From Liolophura sinensis (taxonomy: Eukaryota > Mollusca > Polyplacophora > Chitonida > Chitonidae), in NCBI RefSeq assembly GCF_032854445.1, contig NC_088295.1, forward strand, positions 12,883,385-12,947,384: 64,000 nt of DNA, in the 5' to 3' direction. A model generated the notes under the pieces. It searched no databases and was not told the DNA's origin. It saw only the letters and a list, made by a program, of their open reading frames with translations. Shown here piece after piece: positions 1 to 14,600 of the stretch (positions within the stretch are counted from its first letter, which is position 1; each line of letters begins with the position of its first letter). Position numbers and translations under genes: made by a program.

Positions 1-1655
1 ACCACCTTTCCGGTACGTGACATGTCTGTGTTTTGGCAAATCATTAGAATCCTTGAAAGTACATGTACTTGAATTTTGTTTTCAGGACTTCGAAAATCCT
101 TTAAAAGAGTTTTTTTTTTGTGGAAAAAGCCCCAGCAAGTACTTGATTTTATAATGCTAAATACCCATATTGCATTACTTTCAAACTCCCATAAAAATAC
201 AGAACAAGAAATAATTCTGCTGCCAGTGGACAAAAGGGTTTATAACTTGAACTTACTGTATGATTTGCAGAGGCAAATGTTAAAGTTTTTTTTTTATCAA
301 AGATTTCGTGAAATTATGCCAATCCTGTGCCATTATACTGCACTAGCACGCTAACCAGTAGGTCACGGAGGCGCCTTTTCAAAACTGTACCAAAACGATT
401 TTGATACAGAAAATGATCCAAAAAAGGTTTCATGACAAAGGCTTCGTGTACCAGATCTGATGTCAAGGCGTTTTAAATGGGATATCGTGCGGAGAAAAAA
501 TTTTGAGCCAAGACACATCGTGCGGGGGAATGTGTACGAACGCACAAATGGGTGAAAGCACTTGAACTGGCCGTCAACTCAGATGTGCAGAAATGAAAAT
601 TTAAACGAGCACTCGAGGGGCGAACAGATGAAAGCACCTGGGCAAAAAGCCATCTCAACAAGACATCATGACAAGGGTTTACCATACCAAATGGATGGGA
701 TCAATCCGTCAATTAATAGCAAGCCTTATTAAGTCTAAAAGAACATACCATTCAGAAATGAAGGTTGGTACGGTGCTGACACTTTTCTTCATGCTACAGT
801 GTACACACTTTGGTAAAGATGGTATAATAAAAGGCTGGGCTGGGGGTGGAATAGTCTGTTGATCTACTACGTTTATAAGTAACACCTAGGAGCGACTGGA
901 TGTCACCTGTCCAATCAGGAAGATCAGCCTATAAAATCGGAATAAACCAAGGAAAACACCCAGCGTTTGATTAAAACCGAATTCGATATATTTAGTTTAT
1001 TGGGATTTCCAAAATTCAGAAACTTACAACATGGAACTGGTTTATTAATGGTCTCCAAATCACCATTGCAGATACGTTAGCGTTTAAAATCCACCCGGTT
1101 GAAATGGAATAAGAGTGATTCAATAATAAAAGAGAAACACACTATCGAGTGTTAACACATTTACTGGCATGGAAAAAAGATATGAATACATGATAAATGT
1201 CTGATTACTGGTAACAATAATGAGAAATTGGGCACAATTGATATGGCATTCCATAAAATCACATTATAACCAGTCAAATGTGATGATTAAATGGAACACT
1301 AATGAAAATGTACGTATATGTTTATAACAGTCATAGTTTAACATAGCTGAACAAAAATGTGATCTTAGCCACTTATGTGCATTTCACAAATTCATTGCTC
1401 TTGAAATATCAGTTTATGCGTCTTGTTTTTAGAGATTGTGCACACTTTCTCCTTACAAAATCGTTGTAGTTACCACTAGCCTAATGTCACGCACTGTGCC
1501 AATTTACCACTGCTTCAATTGCCATTATGGTAAAAGTACAGCTTAAGTGTACCGCTTCCATGTAACACTGTTCTGTGGTCAGGACTTCAGCAACTTTCAT
1601 TTGTAATCACAGCTGTGTGTTCCTCACTACACTGCTTTCGTGTGTTACAACTGCC
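1..1655. other. Intergenic, no supported gene
   Basis: Only a possible tRNA-like SINE head on the minus strand near 320-371 (GACCTACTGGTTAGCGTGCT) is visible. The ORFs here are short and lack any domain or splice support. Confidence 0.4.
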
Positions 1656-1945
1656 CAGTTATCCTCAGTGTACATGTCGCTTTCACGCGTTATGACAGCT
1701 CAGTTATCCTCACTGTACATGTCGCTTTAACGGGTTATGGCAGCTCAGTTATCCTCACTGTACGTCGCTTTCACGCGTTATGACAGCTCAGTTATCCTCA
1801 CTGTACATGTCGCTTTCACGCGTTATGGCAGCTCAGTTATCCTCACTGTACATGTCGCTTTCACGCGTTGTGACAGCTCAGTTATCCTCACTGTACATGT
1901 CGCTTTCACGCGTTATGACAGCTCAGTTATCCTCACTGTGTAACT
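1656..1945. repeat. 45-bp minisatellite, about 6.5 units
   Basis: CAGTTATCCTCACTGTACAT, then GTCGCTTTCACGCGTTATGA and CAGCT, starting at 1656, 1701, 1746, 1789, 1834, 1879 and 1924; one unit is 43 bp. Because 45 is divisible by 3, several frames stay open, giving spurious ORFs. Confidence 0.9.
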
Positions 1946-3479
1946 TTCACATGTCCACATAATAACTTCCCTTTTCTTCTTACGGTAAAATATCTCTATC
2001 TTCATCGTGCTCTTTGCCTTTATTGACATAAATATGTCACAGTTGGCCATCATATTCATAATGATCACCACCTCCACACAACAATTTGCAATTATGATCA
2101 CCAATCTGCATTTTATCATAACAATATTTAATATGGTTATTATTTCAAACTTTTTCTGGCCATCAAGAGAACATGCTAACCATGTTCTAGCCAGTTTTGC
2201 TGGATATTTTCAGGGGGAATTTGTTGTGGCTAATGAATAGTTAGAATCTTGATTGTTGTCATTCAAATTCTTCAGCATAATTCCATGCAACATATCTGCT
2301 CAATTTATCAAGTTTTTATTCTCTCTGAGGTGAATAACACTGATGGTGAATAACACTGGACCTCTTTTATAAGTTTGCCATTCATATTGAATGAATAATG
2401 CACATAAACATTTCACCAACAATATGACAATTTGTTAAACAGAAATATTTTGCACCTTTGTGTGATTAAAAAATATTTTTTGCTTTCCTTCAGATCTAGT
2501 GTGAGCCATGAACATATCATACACACTTCTAATAAATTTCATTACACTATGTCACTAGCAGTTAGAACAGTTAATCTACAAGATCTCTATCCTCCCTCGA
2601 ACCTCCATCAGACCAAGGTAAAACACAGTAAGTGGTCCTTTCATAACACAAGATTGTTTGTCACCTACAGCATTTCACGTCAATGATACAGAAATAATTT
2701 AATATGGGATTTATTTTGGAGCTATCCCTTATTAACCGTGAAGACATATCTCATTTCTGATAATGGGTAAACAAAACATTTCTATTCATCATAAATTTTC
2801 TAACAATTTCTATCTGAACATGTGCACACTTTACACCTCAGCCTATACACTCTACACTTTGCAGCGGATTCTGCTTAGAAGTGCAGCTCCTTACATTTAT
2901 GTAAGCATAACATAGTTACCTTCTACTCTGTATAAAAACGTACATGTATTTCACAATAAAACAGACAAAGTTCACATATAAAACATTTAGGAAAATATAT
3001 GGCATATTTCCTTAGTTGACCACTGCAGTAAATTATACATTATTACAAAAAAAAAAAAATAATAGACTGAATATCAATCTTTGGTTAGATACAAGAACAT
3101 AAATATTTACTTTACCTTTGTTATGTTTTCATATATGCTATTTACACCTACAACCACGGTTACACTCACCTGGTTCAAATATCAAATGTCAACAGTTGCG
3201 TAACAAATTAGGATCAAGAGCCACAAAAACAGTCTACATGTAGTTTACAGACAGACATTTAACATAGATCTGACCATATTGAGAGAATAATTTTTGGGCA
3301 AAGGAAAGAAACAATTGGCACCTTGCAATTAACAGTAGTAAGATATAACATTTTTGCACCAATTTTTTTAATTGCATGTAAATATAATACCAATTCATCA
3401 AAGATACATGAAACAATTTTAATGTATATATATCCTGAAAAACAACTGCATGAATATATGAACAGATCAGTTAGTAGTG

Positions 3480-3960
3480 GCCTGGACAACTATTCAGTTC
3501 ATGTATATGTTAGTTATTGGTGCCCTAACAGCCATCCAGTTTACATATATCTTATTTAGTATAGTGACCTATCCACCATTCAGTTATGTATGTCAGTTAC
3601 TAGTACCCTAACAACCATCCAGATCATGTATGTCATTTACTTGAGCCCTAACAACCATCCAGAATATGTAAATCTCAGTTACTATTGCACTAACGACCGT
3701 CCAGCTTATGTATGTCAGTTACTAGTGCCCTAACAACCATCCAGTTTGTGTACATCAGTTACTAGAGCCCTAACAACCATCCAGCTTATGTATGTCAGTT
3801 ACTATTGCCCTAATGACCATCCATTATGTATGTTAGTTACCAGTGCCCTAACAACCATCCACTTTATGTCAGTCAGTTACTAGTGCCTAACAACCATCCA
3901 GATTATGTATGTCAGTAATTAGTGCCCTAACAATCATCCAGCTTATGTAGTAAAGTCATG
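3480..3960. repeat. Degenerate minisatellite of about 40-45 bp
   Basis: About eleven diverged units of GTATGTCAGTTACTAGTGCC followed by CTAACAACCATCCAGNTTAT. Weaker relatives continue to about 4150. Confidence 0.8.
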
Positions 3961-4780
3961 TAAAACCTAAACAACTATTTAGAACATGTACAAGATCATT
4001 TTATACCTTATGTACTTAATGTTGTATCATAAACAACCATTCCGTTACATAAATCTGACAATTACTTAAATACTCTGAACAACCACTAGTTAAGCTGTGT
4101 GATTCATGTTATATGTGCAGGTCAGTCTCTAGTACCCTGAATGGCCACAGTTTCATACATTATATACAAAATCTGACCTGAAATGAAAATGCGGGCATGC
4201 CAACATGAAAACTCTCCAACTGGTCTAAAAACAAAATGAACTTACAGACTGTCAGAAAAAGGTAATATATTCTACATGATCTCACACACTAAGTATATGA
4301 ACATAATGCCAAGAGTGACCTAAAAGACAGGTGACATTCTGGCAAGCATTCCCCATACAGGATACAAACACCAACAGGATTACTGTTCAGATCTGTTCTG
4401 TTTCATCAGATGCTTATGAGATGTACTATAAAATGTACAAACATTTCATTTGGTCAATACTCCATGTGTATAGGTACATGTATATGATCAAAACAGTGAA
4501 GAAAAAACATTTATTGCTCGCAGATTTTGTCGTTTGTATACACTGCCCTCATTAATAGTTTGCAAATGTACACTGTAATATGCCTGTATGTACATACACA
4601 AAAGCTAACAGCTGTACACATACACTGTATAAGTAAGGGTCCCTGGAGGAGATTCAATCTCACACATCTACTATAGGCTACGTTACACATTGCATATCTT
4701 AACCAATACACCTGATCTCGGGTTCTGATCTTGTGGAGACATGAAGCAGGCATATTGCATGAAATATCACATGTAAGGAA

Positions 4781-4920
4781 GTGGGTTGTCTTGGGAGGAG
4801 GTGGGTTGTATTGAGACGAGGTGGGTTGTATTCGGAGGAGGTGGGTTGTCTTGGGAGGAAGTGGGTTGTCTAGAGTGGAGGTGGGTTGTCTTGGGAGGAG
4901 GTGGGTTGTCCAGAGTAGAG
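4781..4920. repeat. 20-bp G-rich minisatellite, seven units
   Basis: Units begin exactly every 20 bp (4781 to 4901) with GTGGGTTGT and end in GGAGGAG-type sequence. Strong strand asymmetry in G and C. Confidence 0.92.
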
Positions 4921-5439
4921 AATGCATGATCATGTTGACAGCAAAAGGGTTCTCTTTACAGGATGTTTCTAGTGAAGAAAGGGGGTTGCATTAGTGGAAA
5001 GAACAAGAGTTAGTCTAGCAAAAAGGATTTTGTTTAACACTTAAGGTCTGAAAGGAAGTGGGTTTGTTTTAGCATTAAGGTGAATTTGTTTAACAAGGTA
5101 GGCTTGCCATAAACAAGAAGATTTGTTTATACATGTAGTAAGGTGGGCAAGTCATTAAAAAGAGGTTGTTGAATGCCTGCAATGGAAGAGGCTTGTTTAC
5201 AATCGAGATGGATTGCAGAACAGATGGCTTGTTATTTTGCAGAGACTCGAAGGCATGGAGAGGTCAGGAGATGTATTTTACAGATGAGATGGATGTTACT
5301 GTGAGCAGGTGAGTTGTTAGCTGATCAGTTTCCTAGCGAGGTAGGACAGACATCTGGATGAGGACGCAGATTACCTGTGAAGTGGAGGTCATTTGTCTTT
5401 TGGAATATTGGCTATATTATGAAGTCTGTGGGTGTTCTG

Positions 5440-6073
5440 GTAAAGATGCATATGATGTCTTTATTATGAACAGAATCAGAAGCACTTGGAAGAATTTATT
5501 TGAGTGGTTGCTAATATGTGGGGATTCAATGGACCATGACACCTTGTAATACAGAATTTAGACAGAAGACTGCCTTGAGACAACAGGCTTCGTTAATCAA
5601 AGTGGGATGTTATGATAATTATAGACATCATGCGAAATGTGCCATCTAATTCAGGACTCAGCTTCTTGCTGCCATCCTCCTGCTGCCAGCTATATGAACT
5701 GCATGACTATACCGTGGTATACAGCTAGTCTAATCAATCCAATTTTCCTGTCCTTCAAACTCACCAAATCAGAGTATGTTCAAAAATATTAGACACATAA
5801 CAATTGACCTTACTGAACAAGAGTCTCATGGCCTAATTGAGATTCAACTTTCGACACGCCGTGTTTATCAGTGCGTGTATCAGAGTGTACTAAAGGCCAG
5901 GTGCTGAGTACACGTCACTCTCCACACCAAATCACAGCAGAGATAACTGAAGAATGGCCTTGTCAAGATGACGAGAGAGATATCAACCAATGGCACTTTT
6001 AATTATAACATAACAATTTACAACCATGTTTAACTGAGTGGCCACTTGTATTTCTTCAACAATCAATGCGCTG
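5440..6073 (-). other. Probable 3' UTR of the mucin-like gene
   Basis: Minus-strand sequence after the TAG. The first AATAAA hexamers on this strand appear as tttatt at 5460-5465 and 5495-5500, giving a UTR of about 600 nt. No other gene is seen here. Confidence 0.3.
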
Positions 6074-6097
6074 CTATCTCTTCAAAATATTGGTAGT
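6074..6097 (-). CDS. Mucin-like gene, candidate last coding exon
   Basis: A long pyrimidine tract ending GCTTTGTGTTTCAG precedes 7 codons, TTNILKR, and the stop TAG in the phase 0 that exon 3 requires. The coding part is very short, so the evidence is mainly the acceptor. Another terminal exon further downstream, or read-through of the exon 3 donor (19 further codons before a stop), is possible. Confidence 0.5.
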   Translation of the reverse strand, partial: TTNILKR

Positions 6098-9000
6098 CTG
6101 AAACACAAAGCAACAGGAAAAATGCAACATTAGCAAGCTTCGTCCATCACAGCTTTACTGATGAAGTATTTATTTTCATTGATGTTTTCACCAAAGAATA
6201 TTTTGCTTATGTACCAGAGAGCTATCAGTTTTGTGGGTTAATTATCAAACAAGACGAACTTAGCACTCAAATAAAATCCTTGGTGTAAAAATGCAGCCAT
6301 TTCAGATGGAGCTGAATTTGAACTTGCCATATTTTTGACCAAGGGACAATTATCTTCCTAAAGATGATGGCATAGCCAGTATGGGTTTCATTATTATAAA
6401 TGGAGCATTCAGTTTATATTAAGGACTAATAGCTAATAATGCTTGCTACCCAGTTAAACAGTTTCCACAGAGCAGCTACATGTACAAATAAAACAAAGCA
6501 AATGAACAATTCCTTAAGTAGCCTGAACTTTGCAAAAGTTAAACAGCAAAAGTTAACTCATACATGTATGTTGATAATGAAGTGAAGTTGAATTGGAAAG
6601 ATATCAAATTAATCAACCTTATATACCAGATAAAGCAGAAGAGATTTCTCTTTCAGACAGATTCCTTTTTCTTACCTCAGGATCCCTGTCATCATCTGGC
6701 TCCACAAAACTGGCGTTCTGGTATGAGTATTGAAATCCCGTCCCCATACCATCCAGGGTTAGGAACTTCAGACTGCCAGAATACTTTTTCCTGTAAATGT
6801 TAGTTTAATGCTGTATTAAATAACTCCATGAAAACAAGCGCAAGTTTGCTACAGATACAACATCCCAAGATACTGATGTTGTCTTGCACTCAGACCTCTT
6901 GTTCAATGAATGGGCCATGTTAAGTCCAAAAATAACTTGTTCGCATTTTTCCCATCATAATATTGCGGGCAATGGGTGTATCTTTATTTTTGACTATTAT
7001 CATTATCGATTTGAGCTTTCTTCATTGATAATCTTACCACGTCACAATTCCCAGCTGTTAATGCGGGGTTAAAATCGTTCCGGTAAACCAAGTGTGCAGT
7101 GTTAAATACTTGCCTTGTCTTATCTATGCTATGTGTACACAATAAAGCAAACATGGTCCAGTTACAATTATTGTAGTGGTCTGTTAGAGCAAATGGACAA
7201 AAGTTTTCTGTTATTGTCATAAGCAAGAATTTATATGGTTATATGGTTTGTACACTTTACCTTCTCCACCAGAAAAACACCCCTAAGGCCAAGAATAGGA
7301 TGAGAGCCAGAGGTATCAGTATGCCTAGGGCCACCTTTCCGCCCTCCGAGATGCCTTTGGGGTGATGTAGTTGTGCTCCTGTTGTGTTGGTAGTAGTGCT
7401 AGCGAGTGGGGTACTGGACGTAGACTGGCCGTCTGACCCTATGCTGGTGGACATCATGACTGGTGTGGTGGCTGTATCATTTACTTCCTCCTTACTACCA
7501 TTACTTGATGATGTATGGTTTGGTACAGTAGTAACTCGATGAGTTGTACTTGATGTCTCATTTGGTTTCACGCTGCTGTCAGGATTACCTGTTTGATTAC
7601 TGACGGTATCAGGCATCACTGTGGTAATCACAAGGGTGTCATTCTTGTCCCGTGGTGTTGTGGAGGTGCTTTCATTTCCAGGTGACACTGAAGGTGTAAC
7701 TGTTGATGTGTTTAGCTCAGAAGATGTAATTGGGACCACCACAGTTGTTGAAGACATATTGGTTCCAACCTCTGAAGTTTCATCAGTGACTGCTGTTGCA
7801 TTAGTTGTTCCGTGTGATGGTGGTTCTGCTGTGGTTTCATTCCCAGTGGTTTCATTAGCTGGGGTGGTATCTATCACGGTTCCTGTGGTTACATTTATTT
7901 CAGGTGTTGTAGTTCCATTCATCCCATGTTCTGGTGCACTTGTTACATTCATCCCTGCAATTTGTGTAGTTCCATTTTCTGTGGATGTATCAAGGGTGGT
8001 GACAGGCATAGTGCTCACATCTATTCCTGTTGTACTATTTTCTGTGGTTGTATCTGCTTGAGCAAATGTTGTCCCAGTCACATTTATTTCCATTGAACCT
8101 GTTGTTTTATCTGCTCCAGGAACATTTGCCAACGTTACATTTATTCCTGTTGTACTATTTTCTGTGGTTGTATCTGCTCGAGCAAATGTTGTCCCAGTCA
8201 CATTTATCTCCATTGAACCTGTTGTTTTATCTGCTCCAGGAACATTGGCCAACGTTACATTTATTCCTGTTGTACTATTTTCTGTGGTTGTATCTGCTCG
8301 AGCAACTGTTGTCCCAGACAAATTCATTCCTGCTGTTCCATTTTCTGTGGTTCCTGGAGGTGCTGTTGATGTCACTGAAGTATTTCCTGGAATATTAGAA
8401 TCCATGATGGCTGTAGTAGATAAATTGTAACTGACATAAGTTGAGTTGCTTTCTAATTCTGTTTGATTGTCTTTCGTGGTGGAATTGCCGCTGATGGTTT
8501 GAGCAGGTAAGGTGATGGGGGCTACCACAGTGGTGTTATCCTGTGTCCATGCAAGGGACTTGCCAGAGGAGTCATTGCCTGGTGAGCTGGTAACAGCAAT
8601 TGTTGGTTCACTCACAGGCATGGTCATGCTTGTACTGGAACTGGTGTTTTGGCCAGGTTCATTTGTTGAAGTATTAGAGTGGCTGGTGACAGAGCTATTG
8701 TCTGATGTCCTCGCTGATGCTTCTGTAAGAACATTAGGCTCTGTGGTGGCTCCTCCAGTGCCATCACTGGCTAAAGGGGTGGAAAACAAAACATACAGTA
8801 TGTCACTCTATAATACAGGCAATTACATGTACAGCATGGTAAAATCCATTCACATTATTTATTTTATTAGACATATGTTTAATACCTTGCTTAAAAAGTT
8901 TTCACCTATAGGACAGAGGTAAGGTATATGAGTGACTGCAGTACTCCAGTGCCCTATGCCAGATAGGCCTACATCTGACAAACACTGAGCCTGCGTTATC

Positions 9001-11631
9001 ATGCCACGGCCAATAATTATACAGCTGCAATGTGAACAACACTTTTTCTGAACAAGTCTTAATGAACATATTTATTATATCATATGATACATTATGGTAA
9101 ATAAATCCCTGTAATGATTCTGTTATTTTTCACCTTTGGTGTATGGATCAATTTCTGCACATGATTAATTTCATTTAACTTAAAAGAACCAGCAGGGAGG
9201 TAACGTCACTTTGTAGGAATAGATCCCATATATATATATACATATATATAAGGTAGCTGAAAAATGAACCTACTGTACACACGTACACATTATAGATATG
9301 GTCTTTTTTGGTTTATATCTTCACACAGATGCTAAACACCTTCTTTCATTTTAGGTTCAACCTTTCATTCGACTCTCAATGCTTTACTGCTCACACAATA
9401 TACACATTCTAGTACAGGAACATTCGTAATCATTGTAGAGTGTGTATATATGTACAAAAGGATGAATACAGGCAGACAATCTATACAAAATTACAAATGT
9501 AGACCGAACAGCCCATACCCAACTTCCTCCTATAAAACGTACATAAGCCTGTCTGGAGCTGACAAGGTCAGATGTCTATAGTTTAATAGAAATAGTTGAA
9601 CCTTAAATAGTTGAAAAATGCACATTTTGGTGCAGTAAAGAGCTTTTAAACTACTAAAAGAAGAATGTAATCCATATATTTCCTCATCTTCTCATGTATC
9701 CCTCACTTCTATATCATGCCCCTGAAGAAATTACATACATGATGTTGGGTAAGACATAAAATGATATATGCATCATATAGTATAGCTAAAATATTGCCTG
9801 ATTGATATAAATAAATATAAAAAAAATATTTTTGTAGAAACAACTTTTTATACATTCCCAGTAAGCTTGTTCAAAGTGGCCAGACTGGTTTTATCTCCCT
9901 GTTTTTACCTGATGATGGACATGACATCTCTCTTCACCTGGACAAGCTCAGAACTACTGACTTTTTCTTCAGTCGTTCATACATGTCCATACATATTATT
10001 GTTTATCACTCACAGCTACAAAGGAAGACATGCCTTTGATAAATGTACCACATCCAAACAAAGTTGTTTGTTATCATTTGCACTAAGTTTTACACGTACT
10101 TCTGTCATCAAGTGATATTAACAGTGTTCACACTCTCTCTGTGTAGAATCACTCTAAAGTCAACACGATATACAGTATTTTACCACACACATACATGTAC
10201 TACGTACCACTTAGTACTTTGTATGTACACTGTACAGCATAAACAAATGTAAACACAGAAAACTGGTGGTGCATAAAGGATATAGGGTGATTATAAGGGT
10301 CATTTTCTTGGTTTACCACATACTCAGCCTTATAACAACCCATGCTGAGTTCTGTTACGTTGGCTGAAGAACAACTGTAAAGGTACAATATATGAAATAA
10401 AAATACTGCTCCATTATTTGCTCTGAAATCAGTTGGGGATGTTCCCAGCTTCACTCACCTGGAATTTGGTCCCATTGCCTGCACTGTCATCAAAGCGTCA
10501 AAGCAATAAAGGAGTACACAGTGAAAACAAGTTCCTGTGATCTTTAAGTAATTTGTAATGTGATTCAGTAATGTGATTCACCTCATTATGCACAATAATT
10601 AAGTCACGTCACCTATGATTCAGTTGCTTGGGAGAGCTCCACAGGCTTCTCTCACCAAAATTAAGATCATTTTTTTTCACAAAAGCTGCTTATAGTTCCT
10701 TTGATCATTATTAAAACAATATTAAAACACACAAATTGTCAATGGTTTACACCTTTGTTTCAATCTGAACAGTCCATCAGTTCATCTTTTTACCAGGCTA
10801 TGCCTATGGTGTGGTCAACTAGAATTTATTTATTTATTTACTTGTTTGATTGGTGTTTTATGCTGTACTTAAGAACATTTCACTTATACAATGGTAGCCA
10901 GCATTATTATGGTGGGAGGAAACCTGTCAGAGCCCGAGGGAAACTCATGACAATTCACAGGTTGCCAACTAGAATGGAAAAGGCAGTTATAGCAGTTTTG
11001 TGTGCTGTCAATGTGCCAGGAATACTTGGGTTAATTGTCACATTATGGTCTAACTATGTGATATGAAGTCAGAGTTACTTCAGGATGACAGGAAACATAG
11101 CATAGAGCCTTGATACATATAGTTGAGGGCAGCACATTCAAAAAGACAAAGTTCCAGGTTAGTTTATAGTGAGTGAGTGAGTGAGTGCTTGGGGTTTAAC
11201 GTGGTACTTAACAATTTTTCAGTCTTATGACGACGAAGGAATCCTTAGGGTGCATGTACGTGTAATGTGCCTCCTTGTTGCAGGACGGATTTCCACTGCT
11301 CTTTTATTTAGTGCCGCTTCACTGAGACGACTTACCGAAGGCAAGAAAGCCGCCCCGCCCGAGCCACTATACTGATACGGGTCAACCAGTCGTTGCACTA
11401 TCCCCTTCATGCTCAACGCCAAGTGAGGAAGTTACAACTTCCTCTTTTAAAGTCTTAGGTGTGACTCGATCAAGGATTGATCCTGGATCTACCACTCCCG
11501 AAGCGGACGCTCTACCAACTGTGCTATCCGGGCCGGTGGTTAGTTTATAATGGAAGAGTATAGAAAGATATTTCTAAAGGCTTTGCTGGGAAGAATAACA
11601 CAGATATCAGACCTACCACATCATAAATATG

Positions 11632-11682
<51 letters not shown>

Positions 11683-14600
11683 ATTAAAGACAAAACATAA
11701 TGAGACTTCAAGTACTTGTACAAGTAAACTATAAGCATATAAAGGATTTTCAGACATACTGCAGCTGATGGAGTATATGCATGAGTACATGTACATGTTC
11801 ACTAGAGAAAGTATTTATAAGAAATGTTTCATGAATACAACATGTATGTATTTGTAATTATCATCATTCAGATCACGAATGTCTTGACCCCATAATGATT
11901 ATACCAAAATAGTTCTGTGACATTCTTCAACTAGGCCAGGAGCTATTGGCAAGGAGACTTGCACTGTTAATCAAAACAGTGCCACCCTAGACTAATGACA
12001 ACTACATGTATATGTACAGGTCAATCTGAGCGTACAGGTGCAATAGCAGACTAGTGGAAACATGGTGCAAAACTACAGCCATTATAAATACCTGACCAGC
12101 CCAGCAGCAGACTAGACTGCCCCCAGTCATACATACCCCCATACACATTTACATGTACGTGCATGCTGTACCAGTGACTGTGCATTGTAAAGTAGTTTTG
12201 TCAATTAAAGCATTAATACATGCCTTTAGTAATGATTTATGACTGTCAATTTTCATACATGGAGTCAAGAACATGTTAAACAATGCAAGGGAGCTATTAC
12301 AGTCTGTTCTGAGTCAATCAGTTTAGATTTATTCCCTTCAAAATGATCTGTAAAATTTGCATTACTGGTGCTGTTTATTCATTAAACATTGCTATGCAAT
12401 AAGCTTTTAAAATCTACCCTGTAATCAGAGTAGCCTAAGGCCCCGAGTCCCTACAATGGCTATAGCAACTGAGTCATCAAAATGGCTACAAAGATATAAT
12501 CAACATTTATTAGGCAACTAATTTCTCCGAACAAAAGTCAGGTTGTCTTGGCTGCGGTTTGTGAGGCCAGATTTCATATGATTAGCAATTATGTAGACGG
12601 TAATCACATTCGCAACATCACTGACAAAACACTATCTGCCTGCTGCGTATTTGTTTGGGTAATAAACGGAATATCAGGTTTAACAGCTAAAGTGCTGGCT
12701 TGCACTGCACGCTCCAATGTGGCTGTTTACTTTGTCATAGGGTTAGTACACTCTAAACAGGCAAAATATTATAGACTACATAAACCCAATTCTGCAGTAC
12801 TACTGCATGCACAGACAAACAGGAGTTAATAATCCTTGTCTGGCAGCAGGATCATCACATGGGATATCATATAAAACACAAGTACCTAAAATATATACCA
12901 GAAGCTATAGCCAAGCTGTTGACAGTCAGAAATGTATTATGTAATATTTCAGTGATGAAAAAATTTAACCGGGACAGTTTCATAACATTTACAAATAAAG
13001 AGTGATAAAAGACAGGATCACAGAAGTGAATGCATTATAGACGGCATGTGCCAGTTGTACAGGTTAAGGTCATATTGAGCATGATAGAGAATATAGTACA
13101 GACTGATGCAGAACACACTACACAAATTTCAAACATGTGTACAGTACATGTCCATATCACTATAGGACATAGAGTTAAAGCCTGTAAACTATTTACATGT
13201 ACTACCAATTCCGCATCATAAGAAAAATCAATGACATCTTAGATAAAATTTATATGTAAAAAGTCATACTCTGACGAGTTCTTTGGTTATAAAGTTTAGG
13301 TTTACATTTAGGTGAAAGCATTAAAAAGATTAAAGCAACATGGAGACTATTTATAGTACATATATAAATATATTTTATACTGGTATTCTAAAGTCAGCAT
13401 TGGGAAAGAGAGGGGTGGCTTGACATAGCTTTGGCTGATATCTGCTTCCCTCAGATACTCATTAACTTTAAATAGTTAAGTTAAATGACAGATCAATTAA
13501 CAATACAGATCATGCACTGTGTCACTATCGCTAAATATCAGCACATTATTGGCACTGTGCTTAGTTAAATTTATCTTTATGAAAGACTTTAACATTACAG
13601 GATATGTTATAAGGAGATAAACATTGCATTCTTGGAACATTTCTGTGTGACAATGTGCATGGATACAACCAGGGAGAAACATGGCAGCTGAGCTGATAAC
13701 ACCAAGCTGATCATTCAAGATACTAGCTTTAAACACTTAATTTAGTTCAGTTCTCTCTTTTCTGCTTACCAAGATTGTATTTCATATATTTTCATAGAAT
13801 GCAGTAAAATTATAACAGTGTGGTGTACTGCTAGACAGAGCCTATGGTGCTTTCTATCAGGTCTGCAACAGTCTGTTGAGAAAGCTAGAGGGGCCCCGTT
13901 TTAAAAAGCGCATGTAGCGTTAAGTGCAAGTAGCTTCCATGGCGATCAGTACTGTAGGTATTGCGTCACCATGGTAGTTATGTGATTGTAGCGCTACCCG
14001 TGTTTTGTGAAACAGGGCCCCGGTTCATACTTAAGGTTTCGTCAGCATATAGAGACAGGGATTTTACAAAAGTCATTTAAAAAAAATTTAGTGATCTATT
14101 TGGATTCCGCGTGCTCTTAGGCTCAATTAAAAGTTGCTGTGCTCTATCTACCAATGAAATTTGAAAGCAGGACCTTCAAACGGGTTATGGCATACTTAAT
14201 GACATACTTCTTTGTTACGTTCCAGTATATTTTGTTTTTTTATTAGCAAAATAATGACATTAATATACATAGATTGATACAGCTATACGAATGAGGCCTA
14301 CTGAAATAGTATTTCAAAAATGAGAGAATATAAAAATATAAATATAAGTATTTCTAGATATGAAGACATCATAATTATGGCTCATTATCTACAACATTCA
14401 GACAGTGCATGGAGATGAGGAAGTTGCGAGAATACGAAACAGAACAAAAATAGCTGCACTTTTTCTATGGTAACATTATGGGAACAGGTTCTGAGTGTCT
14501 AGCAATTTACAAGGCAAGCATACATATGCGACGGTTGATTGGCCCAACAATACCGGTACATATACCTCACTTTTTCTATATCTAGAACAATGAATCAATT

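Noticed and set aside
7621-8922. Plus-strand ORFs opposite the mucin exon
   Set aside because: They are antisense shadows of a low-complexity coding exon with proven phase-consistent splicing on the minus strand.
12548-12829. 93-codon plus ORF in mucin intron 1
   Set aside because: No ATG context, domain or repeat origin could be recognised; ORFs of this length are expected by chance in 64 kb.
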